A stretch of DNA of 64,000 nucleotides, taken from positions 389,540 to 453,539 of the forward strand of contig NSKG01000004.1 of NCBI GenBank assembly GCA_002287035.1, written 5' to 3'. The translations under genes were made by a program, and so were the position numbers. Shown here one piece after another: positions 17,956-27,922 of this stretch (position 1 is the first letter of the stretch; every line of letters begins with the position of its first letter). The notes below the pieces were generated by a model. That model ran no database searches. It was not told the origin of the DNA and worked only from the letters and a program-made list of their open reading frames with translations. The DNA comes from Pseudomonas sp. WN033 (lineage in GTDB: Bacteria; Pseudomonadota; Gammaproteobacteria; Pseudomonadales; Pseudomonadaceae).

Positions 17956-18633
17956 ATGTACACCAATAATGTCGGTGCCGGCGCCCTGGACAACTACCAG
18001 ATCGACAATGAGCGCTTCAACAAGGGTGGCGAGCTGGGTAAGGACGAGTTCCTGAAACTGCTGGTGGTTCAGCTCAATAATCAGGACCCGCTATCGCCTC
18101 AGGAAAACGGTGAGTTCATTGCCCAGTTGGCTCAGTTCAGTACGGTGGAGGGTATCGGCAATCTGAATGACAGCATGGAAGCGATCATGAGCGGTTTCCA
18201 ATCGTCCCAGGCGCTGCAGGCATCCTCGCTGGTTGGGCGCACGGTGATCGTGCCGACTGACAAGGCAATTGTCGATACTGCTGAAGGAATCAAGGGCGAT
18301 GTGGTTTTGCCGCAGTCCAGTAGCAACGTGTTTGTAGGTATCTATGACGAGGCAGGCACTCTGGTGCAACGGATCAACCTTGGCAGTCAGCAGTCTGGTT
18401 TGGTGGCGTTCGAGTGGGATGGCACTGACAGTGACGGCAATGTTTTGCCGCCCGGCAAATATAGCTTCAAGGCTGAAGCTGGCATCGAGGGTGAAAACCA
18501 GCAACTGATTACTCTGCTGCCGGCCAATGTCGACAGCGTATCGCTACCGGGCACGCCGGGTGGCGACCTGATTCTCAATGTGGCAGGCCTTGGCAGTATC
18601 GGCTTGTCGCAAGTTCAGATCATTGGCAAGTAA
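17956..18633 (+). CDS. flgD: Flagellar hook capping/scaffold protein FlgD
   Basis: Caps the growing hook and directs FlgE assembly, then is shed. The 225 residues contain the FlgD N-terminal core LGKDEFLKLLVVQLNNQDPL with the ENGEFIAQLAQFSTVEG stretch, and C-terminal Tudor/FnIII-like domains (GYS/SFKAEA region). It starts at ATG 17956, 17 bp after flgC, and precedes flgE by 36 bp. Confidence 0.96.
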   Translation: MYTNNVGAGALDNYQIDNERFNKGGELGKDEFLKLLVVQLNNQDPLSPQENGEFIAQLAQFSTVEGIGNLNDSMEAIMSGFQSSQALQASSLVGRTVIVPTDKAIVDTAEGIKGDVVLPQSSSNVFVGIYDEAGTLVQRINLGSQQSGLVAFEWDGTDSDGNVLPPGKYSFKAEAGIEGENQQLITLLPANVDSVSLPGTPGGDLILNVAGLGSIGLSQVQIIGK

Positions 18634-18669
18634 CGTCGTCTGTGACGTATTGATACAAGGAACCAGATC

Positions 18670-20067
18670 ATGTCTTTCAATATCGGTTTGAGTGGTATCC
18701 GGGCGGCGTCGGCCGACCTGAATGTTACCGGTAATAACATCGCCAATGCTGGTACCGTTGGTTTCAAGCAGTCGCGTGCCGAGTTTGCCGATGTCTATGC
18801 CGCCTCGGTGCTGGGTACCGGGCGCAATCCGCAGGGCAGTGGTGTACTGTTGAGCAACGTGGCCCAGCAGTTTACACAGGGCAATGTCAACTTCACCCAG
18901 AACACCCTGGATCTGGCGATCAACGGCAATGGCTTTTTTGTCACCAGCAACAATGGGGCGATCAGCTATACCCGTGCCGGCTATTTCGGGACTGACCGTG
19001 AAGGTAACATCGTCAACAACTTCGGTGAGCGCTTGCAGGGCTATGGGGTCAATCCGGTCACCGGGCAGATCAACCAGGGCGTGCGGACCGATCTGCGGAT
19101 CGATACCCGGGCCGCCGAGCCGAATGCCACCACCGAGATTCGCTCAACCCTCAATCTGAATTCGACCAATGTGCGCCCAGCTCTGTGGCAGGAAGCCTAT
19201 GACCAGGCCTATGCTGCCTCGATTGCTGGTGCGGCTGATCCGGATAACCCGACCGCTGGTGAGATCGCTGCCGCCGAAGCGGCTGGTCTGGCTGCCGCTG
19301 AGGGCTCTTTCGATCCGACCGACTCGACTTCCTATAACAGTTCGACGTCGGTGGATGTCTATGACAGCCTGGGCAACTCGCATGTGCTGACCAAGTACTT
19401 CGTCAAGACCGATGCCAATACCTGGGAGATGATCGTGCTGGTCGATGGTCGCGACCCACAAACCGGGGTGCTGGCTTCTGACCCGGCTTATGCGCCTTCG
19501 GCTGGTGCGCGTTTTGATGTCAACTTCAACAATGCCGGGCAAATGACCACGGCCCAGCCGTTCAACCTGTCCGGCTGGGTGCCGCTGGACGCCAACGGTC
19601 AACCCACCGGTGCCACTTCGCCGGTCGCTCAGTTGGCGATCAATCTGACGGGTTCGACCCAGTATGCATCGACCTTCGGGGTCAACTCGGTGGTGCAGGA
19701 CGGCTTTACCACTGGTGAGCTGGCTGGTCTGGAAATTGACGACACCGGGGTGATCTTCGCGCGTTACACCAATGGTCAGACCCGGGTTCAGGGGCAGCTC
19801 GTTCTGGCGACCTTCGCTAACCAGCAGGGGCTGACGCCGCTGGGCAAGACCGCCTGGGCGCAGTCGTTCACCTCTGGTGAGCCGGTAATCGGGACGCCGG
19901 GATCGAGCACGCTCGGGGTGGTTCAGTCGGGAGCGCTTGAGGATTCCAATGTTGAGCTGTCTGACCAGCTGGTTAATCTGATCGTAGCCCAGCGCAACTA
20001 TCAGGCTAACGCCAAGACCATCCAAACCGAGGATGCGGTGACCCAGACTATCATCAATATGCGTTGA
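18670..20067 (+). CDS. flgE: Flagellar hook protein FlgE
   Basis: Main subunit of the hook, the universal joint between rod and filament. The 465-residue protein starts with the D0 helix MSFNIGLSGIRAASADLNVT followed by NNIANAGTVGFKQSR, has the hook middle domains (D1/D2) with an Ala-rich insertion at about 190-215, and ends with SNVELSDQLVNLIVAQRNYQ, the D0 C-terminal helix. It is the last gene before a strong terminator, so flgBCDE forms one unit. Confidence 0.97.
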   Translation: MSFNIGLSGIRAASADLNVTGNNIANAGTVGFKQSRAEFADVYAASVLGTGRNPQGSGVLLSNVAQQFTQGNVNFTQNTLDLAINGNGFFVTSNNGAISYTRAGYFGTDREGNIVNNFGERLQGYGVNPVTGQINQGVRTDLRIDTRAAEPNATTEIRSTLNLNSTNVRPALWQEAYDQAYAASIAGAADPDNPTAGEIAAAEAAGLAAAEGSFDPTDSTSYNSSTSVDVYDSLGNSHVLTKYFVKTDANTWEMIVLVDGRDPQTGVLASDPAYAPSAGARFDVNFNNAGQMTTAQPFNLSGWVPLDANGQPTGATSPVAQLAINLTGSTQYASTFGVNSVVQDGFTTGELAGLEIDDTGVIFARYTNGQTRVQGQLVLATFANQQGLTPLGKTAWAQSFTSGEPVIGTPGSSTLGVVQSGALEDSNVELSDQLVNLIVAQRNYQANAKTIQTEDAVTQTIINMR

Positions 20068-20083
20068 TACTTGCTTGCCCCTG

Positions 20084-20130
20084 AACGGCAATAGCGGCAA
20101 TGGTTTTTGCCGCTATTGCCGTTTTTATTT
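20084..20130 (+). terminator. Terminator after flgE
   Basis: Perfect 17-bp stem (AACGGCAATAGCGGCAA with its complement at 20107-20123), a 6-nt loop, then TTTATTT. It separates flgBCDE from flgFGHIJKL. The 3' arm contains TTGCCGC and TTGCCG, the same pentamer that is clustered before flgB. Confidence 0.93.
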
Positions 20131-20184
20131 CCTGATCGTTTATATCTTTTTGATTTTGCTGAATAAATGCTGTTTCAGCAGGTC

Positions 20185-20200
20185 TGGCACGATGTCTGCA
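20185..20200 (+). promoter_or_regulatory. Sigma-54 promoter of flgFGHIJKL
   Basis: TGGCAC-GATGT-CTGCA: perfect -24 element and a -12 with one mismatch (CTGC for TTGC), correct spacing. The flgF ATG lies 56 bp downstream. Confidence 0.85.
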
Positions 20201-20255
20201 TTACTCCTGGTGAATAAGGTTAAAGCGGCAATTCTTTGTCGAACCGGGAGTTCCC

Positions 20256-20996
20256 ATGGACAAATCGTTGTACATCTCCATGACCGGCGCCAGCCAGAAC
20301 ATGCTGGCGCAGCGGGCGCACGCCAATAATCTGGCGAACATCAATACCACCGGTTTTCGCGGTGATTTCGAGCAGGCTCGGTCGATGCCGGTATTTGGTG
20401 AAAGCTATCCGACCCGGGCCTACGCGATGACCGAGCGCCCAGGTACCAATTTTTCCCAGGGTAGCTTGCTGGAAACCGGTCGTGACCTGGATGTCGCCGT
20501 GGAAGGTGAAGGCTGGATTGCGGTTCAGGCCCCGGACGGCACTGAGGCCTATACCCGGGCTGGCAGTCTGGGCGTCGATGTGTTCGGCATCCTGCGTACC
20601 AGCAATGGTTTGCCGGTGATGGGCAATGCCGGGCCGATCGCGATTCCTCCGGCTGACAAGATCGAAATCGGCGTAGACGGCACTATCACTATTCGGGCCC
20701 AGGGTGAGGCGCCCAATGTGCTGGCCGAGATTGACCGGATCAAACTGGTCAATCCCGATCCTGCTTTGTTACGCAAGGGCCCGGACGGACTGATGCGGGT
20801 CGAGGGTGAGCTGGAGCAGCCGGCGGACGGTGCGATTCGGGTAGCTACCGGCTTTCTGGAAGGCAGCAACGTCAATGCGGTGTCGGAAATGACCTCAATG
20901 CTGGCGCTGGCCAGACAGTTCGAGCTGCACGTCAAGATGATGCGTACCGCCGAAGAAAACAGCCGGGCCAGCGAGCGCCTGTTGCAGATCAGCTAA
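20256..20996 (+). CDS. flgF: Flagellar rod protein FlgF
   Basis: Rod subunit, 246 residues, of the FlgF/FlgG family. It opens with MDKSLYISMTGASQNMLAQR and NNLANINTTGFRGDF, includes the flagellar basal-body middle domain (DLDVAVEGEGWIAVQ), and closes with SNVNAVSEMTSMLALARQFE. ATG 20256 follows GGGAG. It is first in an operon running to flgL and is 18 bp before flgG. Confidence 0.96.
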   Translation: MDKSLYISMTGASQNMLAQRAHANNLANINTTGFRGDFEQARSMPVFGESYPTRAYAMTERPGTNFSQGSLLETGRDLDVAVEGEGWIAVQAPDGTEAYTRAGSLGVDVFGILRTSNGLPVMGNAGPIAIPPADKIEIGVDGTITIRAQGEAPNVLAEIDRIKLVNPDPALLRKGPDGLMRVEGELEQPADGAIRVATGFLEGSNVNAVSEMTSMLALARQFELHVKMMRTAEENSRASERLLQIS

Positions 20997-21014
20997 AGTT
21001 ATTGGAGAAACAAC

Positions 21015-21800
21015 ATGCACGCAGCACTCTGGGTAAGCAAGACCGGTCTGTCCGCTCAGGACACCATGCTCACCACCATTTCCAACAACCTGGCGAACGT
21101 TGCTACCACCGGTTTCAAGCGTGACCGGCCTGAATTTGAGGATCTGCTGTATCAGGTCAAGCGCCAGCCTGGCGGCCAAAGCACCCAGGACACCCAACTG
21201 CCGTCTGGCCTGCAGGTCGGGACCGGGGTGCGGGTGGTTGGCACGCAGAAAATCTTCACCCAGGGCTCGCTGCAGACTACCGAGCAACCACTGGACATGG
21301 CCATCAACGGCCGCGGGTTTTTCCAGATCCTGATGCCTGACGGCAACATCGGTTACACCCGTGACGGTAGCTTCCACCTGGATGCCGAAGGCCAGATCGT
21401 CACTTCCAGTGGCTTCCCGCTAGAGCCAGGCATTGCCCTGCCCGATGACGTGCAGACCCTGACCGTCGGTGAAGACGGCACAGTCAGCATCACCGTATTC
21501 GGCGACCCGGGCATTCAGCAGATTGGTCTGATTCAGACCGCCGACTTCATCAACCCGGCTGGCATGCAGGCGATTGGTAACAACCTGTTCCTAGAGACAG
21601 CTGCCAGTGGCGCGCCACAGGTTGGCAACCCCGGTCAGAACGGCCTGGGTACCGTGCTGCAGAACACTCTGGAGAACTCCAACGTCAGCGTCGTCGAGGA
21701 ACTGGTCAATATGATCACCACTCAGCGTGCCTACGAAATGAACTCCAAGGTGATTTCCACCGCCGACCAGATGCTGCAATACGTCAGTCAGACCCTCTGA
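21015..21800 (+). CDS. flgG: Flagellar distal rod protein FlgG
   Basis: Distal rod subunit, 261 residues, exactly the usual length. Signature sequences: MHAALWVSKTGLSAQDTML, NNLANVATTGFKRDR, the FlgG-specific region around residues 40-65 that stiffens the rod, and SNVSVVEELVNMITTQRAYE at the end. It follows flgF by 18 bp and precedes flgH by 15 bp. Confidence 0.97.
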   Translation: MHAALWVSKTGLSAQDTMLTTISNNLANVATTGFKRDRPEFEDLLYQVKRQPGGQSTQDTQLPSGLQVGTGVRVVGTQKIFTQGSLQTTEQPLDMAINGRGFFQILMPDGNIGYTRDGSFHLDAEGQIVTSSGFPLEPGIALPDDVQTLTVGEDGTVSITVFGDPGIQQIGLIQTADFINPAGMQAIGNNLFLETAASGAPQVGNPGQNGLGTVLQNTLENSNVSVVEELVNMITTQRAYEMNSKVISTADQMLQYVSQTL

Positions 21801-21815
21801 CGGGAGTGATGTGAA

Positions 21816-22493
21816 ATGAACGCCCTGAGAACCACTGTGTTGATGCTGGCCAGCCTGAGTCTGGTGGCTTGCGTGCAAACGCCGCCGCGCCCGGACGATC
21901 CGGCCTATGCGCCGGTACTGCCGCGCACGCCGATGCCGCAGGAGCTGAACAATGGTGCGATTTATCAACCAGGGTTTGAAATGAGCCTGTATGACGACCG
22001 CAAGGCGCATCGGGTGGGCGACATCATTACCATTACCCTGCAGGAGCGCACTGCCGCGCGCAAAAGTGCTGACAACGAAATAAGCAAGAGTAGCTCGACT
22101 CAGATCAGCACCCCGACTCTGTTTGGTAACGGCGTACGCATGGGCGGTCTGAACATGGGGGTCGACATGGGCGGGGAGCGCAGCTTTAACGGCGATGCGT
22201 CGGCCAATCAGAGCAACAGCCTGACTGGTTCAATCACTGTGACTGTGGCTGAAGTATTGCCCAATGGCATTTTGCGGGTGCGTGGCGAGAAGTGGATCAC
22301 CCTCAACAATGGCGATGAGCTGATTCGCATTGCCGGGCTGGTGCGCAGTGATGATATCGGCCAGGACAACACCGTACCCTCGACCCGGGTGGCTGATGCC
22401 CGGATCACCTATTCGGGTACCGGAGCCTTTGCCAATGCCAGCCAGCCCGGTTGGCTCAGTCAGTTCTTCATGAGCCCGCTGTGGCCGTTCTAG
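21816..22493 (+). CDS. flgH: Flagellar L-ring protein FlgH (lipoprotein)
   Basis: Forms the outer-membrane L ring. The 225-residue precursor has a lipoprotein signal with lipobox LVAC (Cys19). The mature part includes [34 protein letters not shown] and the end block IRPEDI-type region here as [23 protein letters not shown] 21816 is 15 bp after flgG. It partners with FlgI encoded next. Confidence 0.96.
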   Translation: MNALRTTVLMLASLSLVACVQTPPRPDDPAYAPVLPRTPMPQELNNGAIYQPGFEMSLYDDRKAHRVGDIITITLQERTAARKSADNEISKSSSTQISTPTLFGNGVRMGGLNMGVDMGGERSFNGDASANQSNSLTGSITVTVAEVLPNGILRVRGEKWITLNNGDELIRIAGLVRSDDIGQDNTVPSTRVADARITYSGTGAFANASQPGWLSQFFMSPLWPF

Positions 22494-22504
22494 GAGCATC
22501 GATC

Positions 22505-23605
22505 ATGCGTAGCCTGCTGCTTTCCCTGTGCCTGATTCTGCTCAGCCCGCTGGTTCATGCCGAGCGTTTGAAGGATATCGCCAGTATTGCCGGGGTGCGA
22601 ACCAACCAGTTGATCGGTTATGGCCTGGTGGTGGGGCTTGATGGTTCTGGTGATCAGACCAGCCAGACCCCGTTCACGGTGCAGACTTTCAACAACATGT
22701 TGACCCAGTTCGGCATTACCGTGCCGCCGGGGACCCGGATTCAGATGAAGAACGTTGCCGCCGTGGCGATCCATGCTGACCTGCCGCCGTTCGCTCGCCC
22801 GGGACAGACCATCGACATCACCGTGTCCTCGATCGGCAATGCCAAGAGTCTGCGCGGCGGCAGCCTGCTGATGACCCCGCTCAAGGGGATTGATGGTCAG
22901 GTCTATGCCATTGCCCAGGGCAATCTGGTGGTCGGCGGCTTCGGTGCCGAGGGCGCTGATGGCTCACGGATCACTGTTAATGTGCCGAGCGTAGGCCGGA
23001 TTCCTGGCGGCGCCACGGTTGAACGGGCGGTGGCCAGTCCGTTTGCCTCCAGCGATCACCTGGTGTTCAACCTCAATCGTCCGGACTTCACCACCGCCAA
23101 GCGGGTGGTTGATCAGATCAACAACACCTTTGGCCCGGATGTGGCCCAGGCGCTGGATGCCGGGGCGATCAAGGTGCGGGCGCCGCTGGATCCGAATCAC
23201 CGGGTCGATTATCTGTCGATGGTCGAGAACCTGCGCATTGAACAGGGCAACGCCGCCGCCAAGGTCATCATCAATTCGCGTACCGGCACTATCGTCATTG
23301 GTCAGGATGTCCGGGTTCAGCCGGCGGCGGTGACCCATGGCGGGTTGACCGTGACCATCAGCGAAAACCTGCAGGTCAGCCAGCCGGGGGCACCGTTTGC
23401 CGGTGGTCAGACCGTGGTTACACCCAGCTCGCAGATCGATATTGAGGAAGGTGACGGCCGGATGTTCGTGTTCAACCCCGGGGTCTCCCTTGATGAGATT
23501 GTCCGCGCGGTCAACCAGGTGGGTGCGGCTCCCGGTGACCTGATGGCGATTCTCGAAGCCCTGCGTCAGGCCGGTGCGCTGAATGCCGACCTGGTGGTGA
23601 TCTGA
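22505..23605 (+). CDS. flgI: Flagellar P-ring protein FlgI
   Basis: Periplasmic P-ring subunit, 366 residues. Signal peptide [19 protein letters not shown] is followed by the invariant [20 protein letters not shown] and [16 protein letters not shown] 22505 is chosen because it gives the signal peptide; the frame is open 54 bp further into flgH. Secreted by Sec and assembled with help from FlgA (14.2 kb). It lies 11 bp after flgH and 14 bp before flgJ. Confidence 0.97.
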   Translation: MRSLLLSLCLILLSPLVHAERLKDIASIAGVRTNQLIGYGLVVGLDGSGDQTSQTPFTVQTFNNMLTQFGITVPPGTRIQMKNVAAVAIHADLPPFARPGQTIDITVSSIGNAKSLRGGSLLMTPLKGIDGQVYAIAQGNLVVGGFGAEGADGSRITVNVPSVGRIPGGATVERAVASPFASSDHLVFNLNRPDFTTAKRVVDQINNTFGPDVAQALDAGAIKVRAPLDPNHRVDYLSMVENLRIEQGNAAAKVIINSRTGTIVIGQDVRVQPAAVTHGGLTVTISENLQVSQPGAPFAGGQTVVTPSSQIDIEEGDGRMFVFNPGVSLDEIVRAVNQVGAAPGDLMAILEALRQAGALNADLVVI

Positions 23606-23619
23606 GCGGAGCAGCGAGC

Positions 23620-24675
23620 ATGAACCTTACAAGCCAGCAGAGCCTCAACTACACCGACCTCAATGCCATGAGCCAGCTCAAGCATGGTAGCCAGGCCAAC
23701 AGCCCGGGCAACCTGCGGCGGGTGGCTGAGCAGTTCGAGTCGCTGTTTCTGAACATGATGGTCAAGAGCATGCGCGATGCCAACGAAGTGTTCGCCGAGG
23801 GCAACCCGCTCAACACCAATCAGACTCGCTTCTATCAAGACATGTACGACAACCAGATGAGCGTGCATTTGGCTGAGAAGCAGGGCGTTGGGCTGGCTGA
23901 CATGATGGTGCGGCAAATGTCCCCCAAGGGCCAGTCTGCTGGTTCGCAAGCGGCTGAGGCTGCACCGGCAGCAGACCAGTCGGCCCTGTTGGCGCGTCGG
24001 CGGCTGGCGATGATCAGCCGTAATCCGGCGGTAATGGGTGAGGGTGCCGCTCCGGTTAACAATGAGCGCCCGGTTAGCCAGGCCGAGAGTGTGACCAACT
24101 GGCAGCCGCTCAGGGCTATGCAGGGCGTCAGCCGCACTGCGCCAGCGCAGAGTTCAGCCAGTGAGACTGCGATTGCCGGGCGACGCAGCTTTGCCAATCC
24201 GGCCGAGTTCGTTGCCACTATGCTGCCAATGGCCGAACGTGCCGCTGAACGCCTTGGCATCGATCCGCACTATCTGGTCGCTCAGGCAGCTCTGGAGACC
24301 GGCTGGGGCCGCTCATTTGCCGGCGGCAACAGCCATAACCTGTTTGGCATCAAGGCCCATGGCGGCTGGCAGGGAGATTCGGCATCGGCCATGACCCATG
24401 AGTTCCGTGATGGCGCGCTGAATCGTGAACGGGCCAACTTCCGGGCCTATGCCTCGTTCGAGCAGAGCTTTGACGACTACGTTGAATTCCTGCACCGCAA
24501 TGGCCGTTATCAGCAGGCCTTACAGACTACCGACAACCCCGATGCCTTTTTCCGTGAGCTGCAGCGCGCCGGTTATGCCACCGACCCGCAGTACGCCAGC
24601 AAGGTATCGCGCATTGCCCGCCAGTTGCTCAGTCAGCAGGCAACAGCCGGCAATGACAACCGTCAGCTGAGCTGA
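23620..24675 (+). CDS. flgJ: Flagellar muramidase/rod cap FlgJ
   Basis: Two-domain protein, 351 residues. The N-terminal rod-capping domain (about 1-100, with QFESLFLNMMVKSMRDAN) guides rod assembly; a variable linker (about 100-190) leads to a glucosaminidase domain (about 195-345) that opens the peptidoglycan, with catalytic Glu226 in AQAALETGWG. This fused architecture is typical of beta/gammaproteobacteria. It is 14 bp after flgI and 14 bp before flgK. Confidence 0.96.
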   Translation: MNLTSQQSLNYTDLNAMSQLKHGSQANSPGNLRRVAEQFESLFLNMMVKSMRDANEVFAEGNPLNTNQTRFYQDMYDNQMSVHLAEKQGVGLADMMVRQMSPKGQSAGSQAAEAAPAADQSALLARRRLAMISRNPAVMGEGAAPVNNERPVSQAESVTNWQPLRAMQGVSRTAPAQSSASETAIAGRRSFANPAEFVATMLPMAERAAERLGIDPHYLVAQAALETGWGRSFAGGNSHNLFGIKAHGGWQGDSASAMTHEFRDGALNRERANFRAYASFEQSFDDYVEFLHRNGRYQQALQTTDNPDAFFRELQRAGYATDPQYASKVSRIARQLLSQQATAGNDNRQLS

Positions 24676-24689
24676 ACAGGGAGTAAAGC

Positions 24690-26672
24690 ATGGCAGACCT
24701 GTTATCGATTGGCCTGAGTGGCTTGTCCATCGCCCGTACTAATCTGGCGGTCACCGGACATAACATCACCAACGTCGACACCCCCGGCTTTTCCCGCCAG
24801 GGCGCGATCCAGTCCACCCGTCCGGCCCAGTTCACCGGTGGTGGTTATATCGGCTCCGGGGCGACCATCGTCGATGTGCGGCGGATATACAACTCGTTCT
24901 ATACCAATCAGTTGCAGGTCAGCACCGCAATCAACAGCGACGTCAAGGCTTACAAGAGCCAGATCGATCAGCTCGATGCATTGCTCGGTGGGACCACCAC
25001 CGGTATTGGCCCGGGTATCCAGAAGCTGTTTGCCGCGCTACAGACCGCTGCCGAAGATCCGGCCAATATTCCGGCCCGGCAACTGGTGATTTCCGAATCC
25101 CAGGGGCTGGCCAGTCGTTTCAACAGCTTGTATGCGCAACTGGAAACCCAGAACAACTTCATTAACAAGCAGATGGGGTTGGTTTCCGATCAGGTCAACC
25201 GGCTGTCGGCGAGTATCGCCGGTTACAACAATGCGATTGCGGTAGCGGCTTCCAGTGGTCAGCAGCCTAATGATCTGATCGATGCCCGCGACGAGGCGAT
25301 CCGTCAACTGAGCACCTATATCGGGGTGACCGCGGTTCCTCAGGATGACAACACTATCAACCTGTTTATTGGTTCCGGCCAGCCACTGGTAGTTGGTAAT
25401 AGCGCGTCGCGGTTGGAAGTGGTGCCGGGTTTGCGTGATCCGTCACGCTCTGAGGTGCAACTGGTCAATGCCGGGTCGCGGCAAGGTGTAACCGACCTGA
25501 TTACCGGTGGGGAAATGGGTGGTTTGCTACGTTACCGTAGTGAAGTGTTGGATGATGCCTTCAATACCATCGGTCGGCTGGCGCTGTCGATTTCCGAACA
25601 GATCAATAACCAACTTGGCCAGGGTCTGGATCTGCTGGGTAATGCCGGCGGCAACCTGTTTACCAATATTAACAGCCCCGAGTATGTTGCTCTGCGCAGC
25701 CTGGCCCGGGCCGGCAACAGTGATGACAGCGCACTGCTTGGGGTGAATATCACCGATACCAGCAAGCTGACCACCTCCGACTACGCTTTGGAGTTCACCA
25801 GTGCCGACACCTTCACCTTACGCCGGCTGTCGGACAATACTCAGGTCGGGGTATTCAACATCAACGATGTGCCGCCACCGGAAGTCGATGGGTTCAGCAT
25901 CTCTGCGTTGAACGGCAGCTTTGCCGCCGGGGACCGTTTTGTCCTGACTCCGACCCGCAATGCCGCCGCTACCATTGGTACGGTGATGACTCAGCCAGAG
26001 CAACTGGCACTGGCCTTGCCGGTCACAGCCGAGGCGGCGCTGAATAACCGCGGTAACGGCACCATCAGTCAGCCCGAGATCATTTACGGTCCGCAGCCGC
26101 TCGACACTGCCGCGTTGCAGGCCGTGCTGCCATTCAGCTTCACGGTCAATAACAATGAGTTGACGGCCAGTAGCGGCAGCTTCGTGCCCTCGCCACTGAC
26201 CATTACCCCGGGGCAGCCGAATCAGGTCGAGTGGACCGATGGTACTCACACGCTGCGTTTCACTGTGGCCGGTAACCCCCAGGATGGCGATAGCTTCAGC
26301 GTTAACTACAACGCTGATCCGGCAACCGGTACACCAGGTGTATCAGACAACCGCAATGCGCTGAAACTGCTGGAGTTGCAAAACAAGGCGGTGATTGGCT
26401 TGCAGGGCGGTGCCAGCGGGATCTCCTTCGTCGACTCCTATGGCGATATGGTGCAGCGGGTCGGGACCCTGACCGCTCAGGCGCGCATGGATGAACAGGC
26501 CAGTGGCGCAGTGCTGGCCCAGGCCCAGAACAACCGTGACTCGGTTGCCGGGGTCAACCTGGATGAAGAGGCGGCCAACCTGATCAAGTTCGAGCAGTAC
26601 TACAATGCCTCGGCGCAGATCATTCAGGTTGCCCGCTCCTTGTTCGATACATTGATCAGTTCCTTCCGTTAA
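24690..26672 (+). CDS. flgK: Hook-associated protein 1 FlgK
   Basis: First hook-filament junction protein, 660 residues. Starts MADLLSIGLSGLSIARTNLA and NITNVDTPGFSRQG; the C-terminal D0 has NLDEEAANLIKFEQYYNASA and ends VARSLFDTLISSF, both family hallmarks. The middle (about 350-560) is the variable surface domain. Chaperoned by FlgN (13.2 kb). flgL starts 11 bp after the stop. Confidence 0.97.
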   Translation: MADLLSIGLSGLSIARTNLAVTGHNITNVDTPGFSRQGAIQSTRPAQFTGGGYIGSGATIVDVRRIYNSFYTNQLQVSTAINSDVKAYKSQIDQLDALLGGTTTGIGPGIQKLFAALQTAAEDPANIPARQLVISESQGLASRFNSLYAQLETQNNFINKQMGLVSDQVNRLSASIAGYNNAIAVAASSGQQPNDLIDARDEAIRQLSTYIGVTAVPQDDNTINLFIGSGQPLVVGNSASRLEVVPGLRDPSRSEVQLVNAGSRQGVTDLITGGEMGGLLRYRSEVLDDAFNTIGRLALSISEQINNQLGQGLDLLGNAGGNLFTNINSPEYVALRSLARAGNSDDSALLGVNITDTSKLTTSDYALEFTSADTFTLRRLSDNTQVGVFNINDVPPPEVDGFSISALNGSFAAGDRFVLTPTRNAAATIGTVMTQPEQLALALPVTAEAALNNRGNGTISQPEIIYGPQPLDTAALQAVLPFSFTVNNNELTASSGSFVPSPLTITPGQPNQVEWTDGTHTLRFTVAGNPQDGDSFSVNYNADPATGTPGVSDNRNALKLLELQNKAVIGLQGGASGISFVDSYGDMVQRVGTLTAQARMDEQASGAVLAQAQNNRDSVAGVNLDEEAANLIKFEQYYNASAQIIQVARSLFDTLISSFR

Positions 26673-26683
26673 CGGTGCCGGTT

Positions 26684-27922
26684 ATGCGCATTTCGACCAT
26701 TCAGGCTTTTAATAACGGCGTCAACGGCTTGCAGACCAACTATGCGAGCCTGACCCGAACCCAGCAGCAGATCAGTACCGGGATGCGTATACTGTCGCCG
26801 GCCGATGATCCAGTGGCCTCGGTGCGGCTGTTGCAACTGGATCAGGAGGCTTCGAGGCTGAGCCAGTACAAGGCCAACCTGGATGCCGCCGAAAACAGCC
26901 TGACCCAGGAAGAGGTGGTGTTGCAGTCGGTGGTCAACATCATGCAGCGGATCCGCGAGATCGCTGTACAGGCCGGCAACGGTGCCCTGGACAGCGGTGA
27001 CCGGGCCAGCCTGGCGCAGGAACTCAAGCAGCGTGAAGACGAGCTGTTCGGGCTGTTCAATAGTCAGAATGCCCGGGGCGAGTATCTGTTTTCAGGTTAT
27101 CAGGGCAAGACTCAACCGTTTATCCGCGAGCCCGATGGCAGCTACAGCTATCAGGGTGATGAGGGCCAGCGGTTTCTCGAGATCGCCAGCGGCAACCAGA
27201 TTGCCATCAATGATAACGGCAAGGCGCTGTTTCTCGATATTCCCAATGCCAACCGGGTCGATACGGTTGCCGATCCGGGCAATACCGGCAGTGCGCGGAT
27301 TTCTCTTGGGCAGGTGGAGAACAAGCTGGCTTTCGACAATCAGCTCTATCCGCTGGGTGGGGTACAGATCGTCTTTTCCAGCACCACTGACTACGAGATT
27401 GTCGACAGCAACGGCGATCCGCTGGCGCCTCCGGTCACCGGTCAGCTCAGTCCCAACGAGGACAATGAATACACCATCCGCTATGGCGGGGTCGCCATCA
27501 CTCTCAATGGCGAGCCAGCAGCGGGCGACAGCTTCAGCATTACTCCCAGTGGTGAGGAAAAACGCGGCATTCTCGACAGTATCCGGGTGCTGCGCCAGGC
27601 ACTGGAAAATGCCGAAGACACTCCCGACGGCAATCTGGCCACCCGTGATGCAGTAGCGGTGGGTCTGCTCAATATCGACAATGCCATCGGCACGGTGTTG
27701 AGCAAGCAGACTGAACTGGGTGCGCGACTTAACGTGATCGATACCCGGCGTGACGAGAACCTTGATCTGACCCTGATCAACCAGTCGGTTACTTCCGAGT
27801 TGCAGGATCTGGATTATGCCGAGGCGCTCAGCCGTCTGAGCCTGCAAACCGTGCTGCTCGAGGCGTCACAGCAGAGTTTCGTCAAGATCAACGGCCTGAG
27901 CCTGTTCAATCTGCTGCGCTGA
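26684..27922 (+). CDS. flgL: Hook-associated protein 3 FlgL
   Basis: Second junction protein, flagellin-like, 412 residues. MRISTIQAFNNGVNGLQ and ISTGMRILSPADDP are the conserved N terminus, and the C-terminal helix runs DYAEALSRLSLQTVLLEASQ to INGLSLFNLL. ATG 26684 is preferred over the in-frame GTG 26675 since homologues start MRIS. The gene ends the operon; its last 17 bp overlap the 3' end of a LysR gene on the opposite strand, and no flagellin gene follows here. Confidence 0.96.
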   Translation: MRISTIQAFNNGVNGLQTNYASLTRTQQQISTGMRILSPADDPVASVRLLQLDQEASRLSQYKANLDAAENSLTQEEVVLQSVVNIMQRIREIAVQAGNGALDSGDRASLAQELKQREDELFGLFNSQNARGEYLFSGYQGKTQPFIREPDGSYSYQGDEGQRFLEIASGNQIAINDNGKALFLDIPNANRVDTVADPGNTGSARISLGQVENKLAFDNQLYPLGGVQIVFSSTTDYEIVDSNGDPLAPPVTGQLSPNEDNEYTIRYGGVAITLNGEPAAGDSFSITPSGEEKRGILDSIRVLRQALENAEDTPDGNLATRDAVAVGLLNIDNAIGTVLSKQTELGARLNVIDTRRDENLDLTLINQSVTSELQDLDYAEALSRLSLQTVLLEASQQSFVKINGLSLFNLLR